A stretch of 64,000 nucleotides of DNA from an uncultured Prevotellaceae bacterium (GTDB lineage Bacteria; Bacteroidota; Bacteroidia; Bacteroidales; Bacteroidaceae). The stretch is taken from positions 33,112 through 97,111 of the forward strand of contig ONKX01000002.1 of NCBI GenBank assembly GCA_900318555.1, given 5' to 3'. The position numbers and the translations under genes are program-made. The notes beneath the pieces were generated by a model. The model ran no database searches. It was not told the origin of the DNA and saw only the letters and a list, made by a program, of their open reading frames with translations. Positions 58,009 to 64,000 of the stretch are shown piece by piece (the stretch's first letter is position 1; every line of letters starts with the position of its first letter).

Positions 58009-58914
58009 ATGATACTAATAGCTGATAGCGGAGGCACCAAGACCGATTGGTTGCTCATCCATTCTTCCGGACTTCGGAAAGGCGAGGTCATCGCCACGTT
58101 CCACACACAGGGCATCACGCCCATCCATCAGACTCCAGACGCCATCCGCCACATCTTGGGACAGGAACTGATGTCGCAGCTGTCAACGTTCCCGCGTGCA
58201 CAGCTCATTGACTCGGGGGTATTGGAAAAGCCCTTGATGTCCGACTTGCAGGTGTTTTTCTACGGTAGTGGCTGTACGCCCGCCCATGTGCCTATGATGA
58301 AACAGATGCTGGGCGAAGTGTTCGACCCGCAGAAGGTGGAAGTGCATAGCGACCTGATGGCGGCAGCACGGGCATTGTGCCAGCACGAGGAGGGCATTGC
58401 CTGCATTCTGGGTACGGGTGCCAACAGTTGCCTGTACGACGGTAACGACATCGTACAGAACACACCAGCCTTGGGTTATATCCTTGGCGACGAGGGCGGT
58501 GGAGCCGTCTTGGGACGCATGTTTATGAATGCCATCTTCAAGAATCCGGCATTTGCATCTATCCGTGACGAATTCCTGGCTGAGACGAAGCTGACGCAGG
58601 CGGACATCATTCAGAAGGTGTACCGCGAACCACTGGCAAACCGTTTCCTTGCCACGACGTCGCTGTTCATCGTCGAACGACAGAACAACCGCCTGTTGCG
58701 CGACTTGGTCATTGAGAATTTCCGTGAGTTCTTCCGCAAGAATATCGTGCCTTACAAGCGTCCCGACTTGCCCGTACATTTCGTAGGTTCTATGGCGCAT
58801 CACTATCCTGCAGCGTTGCAGGAGGCGGCAGAGGCAGAGGGATTCCACGTGATGTCCATCGTCCAGAGTCCTATTGACGGCTTGATGGCCTATCACTCAG
58901 GAAAAACGGCTTGA
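58009..58914 (+). CDS. BadF/BadG-type sugar kinase (amino-sugar kinase-like)
   Basis: A 301-residue ASKHA-fold kinase: phosphate loop IADSGGTKTDW at the N terminus, ACILGTGANSCLYDG and GYILGDEGGGAVLGR further on, all typical of the N-acetylglucosamine kinase branch. Related proteins in Bacteroidota (MurK-like) phosphorylate MurNAc or GlcNAc released from the cell wall. That would fit the AmpG-like permease and wall enzymes elsewhere in this window, but the substrate is inference. Its stop codon is one base from the end of the convergent dsbD gene. Confidence 0.85.
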   Translation: MILIADSGGTKTDWLLIHSSGLRKGEVIATFHTQGITPIHQTPDAIRHILGQELMSQLSTFPRAQLIDSGVLEKPLMSDLQVFFYGSGCTPAHVPMMKQMLGEVFDPQKVEVHSDLMAAARALCQHEEGIACILGTGANSCLYDGNDIVQNTPALGYILGDEGGGAVLGRMFMNAIFKNPAFASIRDEFLAETKLTQADIIQKVYREPLANRFLATTSLFIVERQNNRLLRDLVIENFREFFRKNIVPYKRPDLPVHFVGSMAHHYPAALQEAAEAEGFHVMSIVQSPIDGLMAYHSGKTA

Positions 58915-58915
58915 G

Positions 58916-60946
58916 TTAGCGTTCAACGTATTTTTTCAGTCCTTGACGCAGGAAATCGACGTAGGCTGCTACGTCCTCATCATACGAGCGGCTACCCATC
59001 AATGGGTGGCCCTCATTGTTTAATAGGACATAGAACGGCTGGGCATTGGCACCAAACTTGGTACGCTGGAGATAGCTCCATTTGTCGCCCACGGTGCGCA
59101 GGGTGCGTTGCTGCCCGTTTTCCGTCACCTCGATGGGTTCTGTAAGAGGCGTCTTGTCATCGACATAAAGCGATATGAGGACATATTTCTTGTTCAGCAG
59201 ATCTGCCACCTGCGGGTCGCTCCACACGGCAGCTTCCATCTTGCGACAATTGACACAACCAAAACCCGTGAAATCGATGACGACGGGTTTGCCTTCGGCC
59301 TTAGCGGCGGCCATGCCTTGTTCGTAGTCGGTAAAGCGTGCCTCGACGCTGCCCTGATAGAGGTTGAAGTCCTGCGTGTTCATGGGTGGCGTAAAGGCGC
59401 TGATGGCCTTACACGGAGCACCCCACAGACCAGGAATCATATAGACGGTAAAAGCCAGTGAGGCCATTGCCAGGAAGAACTGCGGCACGTTGGTACGGCG
59501 GTCTTCGTCGTCGTGTGGGAACTCGATCCACCCCAGCAAGTAGGCTCCCAGCAGTCCGAAGATGACAATCCACAGGGCGAGGAACACTTCGCGGTCGAGG
59601 ATGTGCCAGCCGTAAGCGAGGTCGGCTACGCTGAGGAACTTCAGGGCAAAGGCGAGTTCGATGAATCCCAACACAACCTTGATGGTGTTCATCCATCCGC
59701 CCGACTTGGGTGCCTGCTTGAGCAACGACGGGAACAGGGCGAAGAGGGTAAACGGTATGGCCAGCGCAATGGCGAAGCCCAGCATGCCGATGGTGGGTCC
59801 GAGGATGGAACCCTGCGTGGACACGGCCACGAGGAGGAATCCGATGATGGGACCTGTGCACGAGAACGACACCAACGCCAGCGTGAAGGCCATGAGGAAG
59901 ATGGAGAGCAGTCCTGTGGTGCTTTCCGATTTGGCATCGACCTTCGACGACCACGACGCGGGCAGCGTCAGTTCGAAGGCGCCGAAGAAGGATGCCGCAA
60001 ATACCACCAGCAACAGACAGAACAGGATGTTGAATACGGCATTGGTGGCGAGGGCGTTGAGGGCGCTGGCACCAAAGAGCAGCGTGACCGCCAAACCCAG
60101 CAGGACGTAGATGACGACGATGCTCAAGCCGTAAACGGTGGCCTCGCGGATGGCCTTCGAGCGTTCTTTGTTACGTTTCAGGAAGAACGATACGGTCATG
60201 GGGATGATGGGCCATACGCAGGGGGTAAACAGGGCGAGGAAACCGCCCAGCAGTCCTTCGAGGAATATCATCCACAGGGCGATATTGGTGGTGTCGGACG
60301 TTTCGCCGTTCAATGCCTGCAGTTCGCCAATGACGGGTTGCCAGAGGGAGTCGTAGGATGGCTGAGGGCTGAGGGTTGATGTCTGAAGGATAGAGTCTGA
60401 GGTAATAGCTGCTGTGTCTGGCGCCACTGGTGCGACGTCTTCCGCTTTGGTTTCTTCCGTCTTCGTTTCTTCAGCTTTCGCCTCCGGCTTCTTATCTATC
60501 GTTCCGCTGGCGGCAAGTTCGATGGTCGAAGGCGGCATACACATCTGGTCGTTACACGCGCCATATTCCACGTAGCACTTGATGTCGTACTTGGGCTGGG
60601 TGAACTGTATCTTCTGAACGAAGGTCACCGAACCCTCGAAATAGCGCACATCCATGTCGAACATCTTGTCGAACACCTTCTGCTCCTTGCCACGTGCCTT
60701 CAGACCTCCGACGGCTTTCGCACCCTCCATCTTGTCGGCATGGAACGTGGCCGAAATAGGTCCGCCGTCACCCAAGCCTGTGGAATAGACGTGCCACCCT
60801 GGATCGATGGTGGCTGAAAACAGCAGTTCGCCCTCGCTGTCGCTGATTTTCTTCAGTTCCGAGCGGACGTGAACGGGGTCCTGCATCTGGGCTGCTACGG
60901 TCATCACCGCCAGGAGCAGTATGAATGTCGTGAATGCTTTTTTCAT
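58916..60946 (-). CDS. dsbD: thiol:disulfide interchange protein DsbD
   Basis: A 676-residue protein carrying electrons from cytoplasmic thioredoxin to periplasmic thiols. Signal peptide (MKKAFTTFILLLAVMTVAAQ), N-terminal DsbD-alpha-type domain (about 22-135) with Cys in GACNDQMCMP, a charged linker (145-195), eight membrane helices (about 210-500) with conserved LFTPCVWPIIPM and SFSCTGPIIG, and a thioredoxin domain with CVNC near 562-566. I start at 60946 where the signal peptide begins. Part of the linker (QTSTLSPQPS) is spacer-like text. Confidence 0.92.
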   Translation of the reverse strand: MKKAFTTFILLLAVMTVAAQMQDPVHVRSELKKISDSEGELLFSATIDPGWHVYSTGLGDGGPISATFHADKMEGAKAVGGLKARGKEQKVFDKMFDMDVRYFEGSVTFVQKIQFTQPKYDIKCYVEYGACNDQMCMPPSTIELAASGTIDKKPEAKAEETKTEETKAEDVAPVAPDTAAITSDSILQTSTLSPQPSYDSLWQPVIGELQALNGETSDTTNIALWMIFLEGLLGGFLALFTPCVWPIIPMTVSFFLKRNKERSKAIREATVYGLSIVVIYVLLGLAVTLLFGASALNALATNAVFNILFCLLLVVFAASFFGAFELTLPASWSSKVDAKSESTTGLLSIFLMAFTLALVSFSCTGPIIGFLLVAVSTQGSILGPTIGMLGFAIALAIPFTLFALFPSLLKQAPKSGGWMNTIKVVLGFIELAFALKFLSVADLAYGWHILDREVFLALWIVIFGLLGAYLLGWIEFPHDDEDRRTNVPQFFLAMASLAFTVYMIPGLWGAPCKAISAFTPPMNTQDFNLYQGSVEARFTDYEQGMAAAKAEGKPVVIDFTGFGCVNCRKMEAAVWSDPQVADLLNKKYVLISLYVDDKTPLTEPIEVTENGQQRTLRTVGDKWSYLQRTKFGANAQPFYVLLNNEGHPLMGSRSYDEDVAAYVDFLRQGLKKYVER

Positions 60947-60968
60947 ATTCGTTGTCAATTTTTCCGTG

Positions 60969-60976
60969 CAAAAGTA
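60969..60976 (-). promoter_or_regulatory. -7 box of dsbD
   Basis: TACTTTTG on the minus strand followed by CA, 22 bases before the ATG. Divergent from the GH5 promoter. Confidence 0.45.
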
Positions 60977-60998
60977 CGAAATATTCTGCAATATTTTG

Positions 60999-61006
60999 TA
61001 TCTTTG
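60999..61006 (+). promoter_or_regulatory. -7 box of the GH5 gene
   Basis: TATCTTTG followed by GCA, 25 bases before the ATG at 61032. No TTTG at the expected -33 distance. Confidence 0.55.
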
Positions 61007-61031
61007 CAGCATAAAATATACTAAAACGACA

Positions 61032-62324
61032 ATGAAACACTTACTTTTACTCTTCGTAGCAGCTGTGCTCACCATGGGTTGTGCACAGAAAACCGCTGAC
61101 AAAAACGATTTCGTACGCGTGGAAAACGGCCACTTCGTGCGCGCGGGCAAACCGTATTATTATGTAGGTACCAATTTCTGGTATGGTGCCATCCTCGGTT
61201 CTGAGGGGCAGGGTGGCAATCGCGAACGTCTGGCGCAGGAACTCGACGCGATGAAGCGCATGGGCATCGACAACCTGCGCATCCTCGTGGGTAGCGATGG
61301 TGAGCGTGGCGTCAAGACGAAGGTGGAACCGACGTTGCAGGAGGCCCCTGGCGTTTATAACGACACCATTCTGGCTGGTCTCGACTGGCTGTTACAGGAA
61401 ATGGGCAAGCGCGATATGGTCGCTGTGCTCTACCTGAACAACTCGTGGGAGTGGAGTGGGGGATACGGCTTCTATCTGGAGCATGCTGGAGCTGGTAAAC
61501 AGCCGCGCCCGGATGATGCAGGCTATCCGGCCTTCATGCAGGCCATGTCGAAATATGCCACCAACGAGAAGGCACATCAGCTGTTCTACGACTATGTGCG
61601 CTTCATCATCAGTCGCACCAACCGCTATACGGGTCTGGCCTACAAGGACGATCCTGCCATCATGTCGTGGCAGATTGGCAACGAGCCGCGAGCATTCTCG
61701 ACGGAGGCTTTGCCGGCTTTTGAGAAGTGGATTAGCGAGGCTGCGGCACTCATTCGCGAACTCGACTCCAACCACCTCATCTCCATCGGTAGCGAGGGCT
61801 CGTGGGGTTGCGAAAACGACTACGGTTGCTGGGAGCGCATCTGTAGCGACCAGAATGTCGATTATTGCAATGTCCATCTGTGGCCTTACAACTGGGGCTG
61901 GGCAAAGCCGGATTCGCTCATCGAACATCTGCCGCGTGCCTGCGAGAATACGAAGGAGTATATCAACAAACACCTGGCCATCTGCGACCGTATCGGTAAA
62001 CCGCTCGTGATGGAGGAGTTCGGCTATCCGCGCGATGGTTTTTCCTTTGCGCAGGGCAGTCCTACCACTGGTCGCGACGGATACTACCGTTACGTATTCT
62101 CTCTTGTAGCGGATAATGCCGAGCAGGGCGGAAAATTTGCCGGATGTAATTTCTGGGGCTGGGGCGGTTTTGCCAAACCCACCCACGAACAATGGCAGGT
62201 GGGCGACGACTACACGGGCGATCCTGCCCAGGAGGCGCAGGGACTCAATTCCGTCTTTGCCAACGACAGCAGCACGCTCGCCGTTGTCCGCGAACAGGTC
62301 GATAGGATGAACAATGTGAAATAA
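61032..62324 (+). CDS. GH5-family glycoside hydrolase lipoprotein, probable beta-mannanase
   Basis: A 430-residue lipoprotein (lipobox VLTMGC, Cys about residue 16). The mature enzyme starts FVRVENGHFVRAGKPYYYVGTNFWYGAI, the classic opening of GH5 mannanases. The acid/base Glu218 lies in SWQIGNEPR and the nucleophile Glu329 in VMEEFGYPR, with the TIM-barrel (NRYTGLAYKDDP) between. It likely cleaves mannan or a related beta-mannoside at the cell surface or in the periplasm. It is not part of a visible polysaccharide locus: no SusC/SusD neighbours. Confidence 0.85.
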   Translation: MKHLLLLFVAAVLTMGCAQKTADKNDFVRVENGHFVRAGKPYYYVGTNFWYGAILGSEGQGGNRERLAQELDAMKRMGIDNLRILVGSDGERGVKTKVEPTLQEAPGVYNDTILAGLDWLLQEMGKRDMVAVLYLNNSWEWSGGYGFYLEHAGAGKQPRPDDAGYPAFMQAMSKYATNEKAHQLFYDYVRFIISRTNRYTGLAYKDDPAIMSWQIGNEPRAFSTEALPAFEKWISEAAALIRELDSNHLISIGSEGSWGCENDYGCWERICSDQNVDYCNVHLWPYNWGWAKPDSLIEHLPRACENTKEYINKHLAICDRIGKPLVMEEFGYPRDGFSFAQGSPTTGRDGYYRYVFSLVADNAEQGGKFAGCNFWGWGGFAKPTHEQWQVGDDYTGDPAQEAQGLNSVFANDSSTLAVVREQVDRMNNVK

Positions 62325-62360
62325 CTGGTCACGTGATACAATTAGTCATGTGAAATTAAT

Positions 62361-62388
62361 AATGGGGGCGGTTCACACCGTCCCCATT
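62361..62388 (+). terminator. terminator of the GH5 gene
   Basis: An 11-bp stem with one G-U pair (AATGGGGGCGG at 62361-62371, CCGTCCCCATT at 62378-62388) followed by ATTCTTTTTCTTG. Confidence 0.85.
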
Positions 62389-62412
62389 ATTCTTTTTCTT
62401 GCTTTCTCTAAA

Positions 62413-62499
62413 TTAGTGCTTAATCATGTGGAAACTTTTCTTTGCCAGCGGGAAGCTTTTCTTTGCCAGCGAAACCACAACGTAATTCAAAATAATCAT
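62413..62499 (-). CDS. candidate 28-residue micropeptide with heptad repeat
   Basis: A short frame from ATG 62499 to TAA 62413 reads MIILNYVVVSLAKK followed by SFPLAKKSFHMIKH. A hydrophobic start is followed by two copies of LAKKSF-x, encoded by two 21-base units. A good minus-strand promoter stands about 70 bases upstream, and no other gene uses it. Whether the frame is translated is unproven; it could equally be a repeat inside a small RNA. Confidence 0.4.
   Translation of the reverse strand: MIILNYVVVSLAKKSFPLAKKSFHMIKH
62428..62469. repeat. two tandem 21-base units
   Basis: 62428-62448 and 62449-62469 match at 18 of 21 positions (common core AGnTTTTCTTTGCCAG). Same period as the four units at 25936-26019 although the sequence differs. 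Confidence 0.8.
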
Positions 62500-62569
62500 A
62501 TCCTAAAAACCAATTAAAATGTTAACCTAAAAACGAATCTTTTTGTCTAGTACCTCTTGTAAGACGGTG

Positions 62570-62600
62570 CAAAGTTACGTAAAATGTGTGCGAACACAAA
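62570..62600 (-). promoter_or_regulatory. orphan minus-strand promoter upstream of greA
   Basis: Minus strand TTTG (62600-62597), 19 bases, TAACTTTG (62577-62570), then GCA. It points toward the micropeptide candidate, not to greA. Palindromes ACGTAAA-A-TTTACGT (62609-62623) and AACAC-AAA-GTGTT (62593-62605) overlap or flank it. Confidence 0.55.
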
Positions 62601-62676
62601 GTGTTTTTACGTAAAATTTACGTGAACGGGCCTTCTTCTTGACGTAGGTCAAAATTTAAAAAATCACCCCCCTTTT

Positions 62677-62707
62677 CTTGGTATTCTATAAAAAATGAGT
62701 AACTTTG
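62677..62707 (+). promoter_or_regulatory. promoter of greA
   Basis: CTTG (62677-62680), 19 bases, TAACTTTG (62700-62707), followed by CAG. The start codon at 62734 is 27 bases downstream. An earlier in-frame ATG at 62695 would lie inside this promoter and is discounted. Confidence 0.7.
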
Positions 62708-62733
62708 CAGCCCAGAAACGAAAATACAAGGAT

Positions 62734-63201
62734 ATGGAATATATGTCACAAGAAGGCTACGATAAGCTCGTGGCCGAACTGAAACAGCTGGAAAACGTGG
62801 AATTGCCGCGTGTGCGCGAGGCCATTGCCGAGGCGCGTGCACAAGGCGATCTGAGCGAGAATTTCGAATATCATGCTGCCAAGCGCGAACAAGGACGTCT
62901 GTTGAGTGAGATACGCTTCAGACAGCGTGTGCTAGAGCATGCCCGAGTCCTTGATACTCCTCGTCAGGACACTGATACGATAGGACTGCTCGCGAAGGTC
63001 GCCATGACCAATATGGGTAATAACGCCCACATGACCTATACCATAGTAAATCCCCACGAAGCAAATCTCCGTGAGGGCAAGATTTCTATCAAGTCGCCCA
63101 TTGGTCAGGCGTTGTTGCACAAAAAAGTCGGCGACGTCGTCGAAGTACAAGTGCCTGCGGGCATCCTGAAACTCCGCATCGAAAACATCAGTTATTCGTA
63201 G
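62734..63201 (+). CDS. greA: transcription elongation factor GreA
   Basis: A 155-residue factor that rescues backtracked RNA polymerase by stimulating transcript cleavage. The N-terminal coiled coil carries the acidic tip GDLSENFEYHAAK (about residues 38-50), with catalytic Asp and Glu, followed by the C-terminal FKBP-like domain ending LKLRIENISYS. Length and motifs are normal. Confidence 0.94.
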   Translation: MEYMSQEGYDKLVAELKQLENVELPRVREAIAEARAQGDLSENFEYHAAKREQGRLLSEIRFRQRVLEHARVLDTPRQDTDTIGLLAKVAMTNMGNNAHMTYTIVNPHEANLREGKISIKSPIGQALLHKKVGDVVEVQVPAGILKLRIENISYS

Positions 63202-63238
63202 TATTGCGCTTCACCTCGCGCTTTGGCGCGAAGATTAC

Positions 63239-63278
63239 GAAAATTCGAGCCCACCAAACGATGAGCCCGAATTTTTTG
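63239..63278 (+). terminator. terminator of greA
   Basis: AAATTCGAGCCC pairs with GAGCCCGAATTT with two mismatches, followed by a TTTTTT run. A 14-bp palindrome TCGCTTTAAAGCGA lies just after it (63281-63295). Confidence 0.7.
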
Positions 63279-63324
63279 TAGTCGCTTTAAAGCGAAATAG
63301 GTCCTAGTCCCATACACGTTTAGA

Positions 63325-63365
63325 GTCCCTTGATAAGGGACGGCTATAATGCAGGGTTATAGCCC
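63325..63365. other. two adjacent hairpins downstream of the smalltalk-like gene
   Basis: GTCCCTT-GAT-AAGGGAC (63325-63341) and GGCTATAA-TGCAGGG-TTATAGCC (63343-63365) stand one base apart; the second contains the stop codon of the small gene. There is no T run, so they may stabilise the mRNA end rather than terminate it. Confidence 0.55.
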
Positions 63366-63454
63366 ATACAAGACACTGTTCCCAGTGCAGTTAGGGCTGC
63401 AGTCAGTATCGACACTATCACCTGAATAATGGTCTTCCAAGTTTCCTTTTTCAT
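63344..63454 (-). CDS. smalltalk-type small membrane protein
   Basis: A 36-residue peptide, MKKETWKTIIQVIVSILTAA followed by LTALGTVSCMGYNPAL. A short positively charged start, one hydrophobic helix and a cysteine (TVSCM) match the Bacteroidota family named 'smalltalk protein', which is usually 30-36 residues and commonly stands next to HU-like DNA-binding protein genes, as here. Function is unknown; the Cys position is lipoprotein-like. It is 83 bases downstream of the HU-like gene and probably co-transcribed. Confidence 0.75.
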   Translation of the reverse strand: MKKETWKTIIQVIVSILTAALTALGTVSCMGYNPAL

Positions 63455-63537
63455 AACTTCTTACTTTTTTACCCTTTACCTTTAAAAGAGGCTGGGGCCT
63501 CAGCCATCAGACATCAGCCCTCAGCCATCTTACATCG

Positions 63538-64000
63538 CTAGTCCTGTCCCATGCCGTCGTCGTTGCTCGACTTGGTGAACACGCGGCTGGCAACCTCACT
63601 GGACTGACCGTCCTTGATGGCGATAGCCTTGACAGTGGTCGTAGAGCTCAGCGTGAATGCCTCGCTGTACAGCGCGCTCTCGGCCGTAGGCGTGCTGCCG
63701 TCGGTGGTGTAGTGGATCTCTGCGCCGTCAGGACCGCTCATGCTCACCTGAGTAGACTCAGTGAACGACGTGTTACCGTTGATGCTGGGCGAAGTCAGCG
63801 TCTGGTTCTGCGAACCGCTACCGGAGTTGCCTCCGTTGCCGCCGCCCTGGTTATCACTCCCCTCGCCATTGGGAGAGGGGTCGGGGGTGAGGCTCTCGTC
63901 TTCCTCCACGTCTCCGCTGTCGCCGGAGGTGACGCGCTTCAGCACGTTGCCGTCCTCGTCCAGACAGGTAATCTGGATGCTGGTGTTCTTCAGCTCGTCC
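63538..64000 (-). CDS. HU-like protein with chitobiase-type C-terminal domain, cut by the right edge
   Basis: The frame runs off the window; only about 153 codons are visible, so the N terminus that would contain the DNA-binding arm is missing. Visible part: DELKNTSIQITCLDEDGNVLKRV, then a Gly/Ser-rich linker containing LTPDPSPNGEG (a phrase seen inserted in many proteins of this phylum), then a compact beta domain (AEIHYTTDGSTPTAESALYSEAF ... VKAIAIKDGQ) of the CHB_HEX_C type. Identity as an HU relative rests mainly on the smalltalk-type neighbour and the general layout. Confidence 0.5.
   Translation of the reverse strand, partial: DELKNTSIQITCLDEDGNVLKRVTSGDSGDVEEDESLTPDPSPNGEGSDNQGGGNGGNSGSGSQNQTLTSPSINGNTSFTESTQVSMSGPDGAEIHYTTDGSTPTAESALYSEAFTLSSTTTVKAIAIKDGQSSEVASRVFTKSSNDDGMGQD

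Noticed and set aside
60947-61150. 68-residue extension of DsbD
   Set aside because: It would overlap the divergent GH5 gene and hide the signal peptide that starts at 60946.

Overview
The window reads as a chromosomal segment of a Bacteroidales bacterium, most likely Prevotella or a close relative. Evidence: promoters of the Bacteroidota type (a TTTG box, 19-20 bases, then TAnnTTTG), almost no Shine-Dalgarno sequences, a membrane-propeller/AraC hybrid-type regulator, a Bacteroidales SecG/LptE neighbourhood, a 36-residue 'smalltalk' type peptide beside an HU-like gene, and stereotyped low-complexity spacer text. Most of the window is ordinary housekeeping chromosome. I see no insertion sequence, prophage, CRISPR array or rRNA.

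Layout. 0-4.3 kb (+): truncated alpha/beta hydrolase, an unknown gene, a coiled-coil protein, ZapA and RNase Y. 4.3-9.9 kb (-): tRNA-Val, SecG, a TPR protein, LptE, a sigma-54 activator, PdxA, RlmN. 9.97-15.6 kb (+): a three-domain fusion (glycosyltransferase / DUF4922 / SpoIID), an AmpG-like permease and a Tyr-rich lipoprotein. 15.6-23.1 kb (-): CysE, then a TolC-MacA-MacB efflux operon ending in a LytS/LytTR pair. 23.4-25.7 kb: initiator tRNA (-), then TetR, FabG and QueC (+). 25.7-27.5 kb: 21-base repeats and RadA (-). 27.6-30.8 kb (+): solute-binding lipoprotein and a large TPR protein. 30.8-38.5 kb (-): phospholipase-D-like enzyme, a hybrid-type regulator that has lost its phosphorelay residues, KdsD, KdsA and a VanX-like dipeptidase. 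38.6-46.9 kb (-): a tight cluster joining a SpoIIE phosphatase/anti-sigma-type kinase, an ABCG-like transporter, a lipoprotein, a STAS protein, a RelA/SpoT-type synthetase and a LuxR-type regulator. 47-50.5 kb: a secreted basic-tailed protein (+) and three subunits of a sodium-pumping decarboxylase (-). 50.7-55.5 kb: a corrinoid methyl-transfer locus. 55.5-64 kb: large MscS channel, sugar kinase, DsbD, GH5 mannanase-like lipoprotein, a micropeptide candidate, GreA, smalltalk-like peptide and an HU-like protein cut by the right edge.

The two strongest candidates for undescribed systems are (1) the corrinoid locus, where one 932-residue protein fuses a UroD-type methyltransferase domain, a homocysteine methyltransferase domain and a cobalamin domain. 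This is a methionine-synthase-like enzyme without a folate domain, and separate MtaA-like and reactivation-like proteins are encoded beside it. (2) The SpoIIE/ABC/STAS/RelA-SpoT/LuxR cluster, which links partner switching to alarmone synthesis in a lineage without SigB.

Two features of the DNA itself also stand out: a roughly 60-base promoter cassette repeated almost identically in front of unrelated genes, and short spacer phrases that also occur in frame inside proteins, including the linkers of the fusion enzymes.
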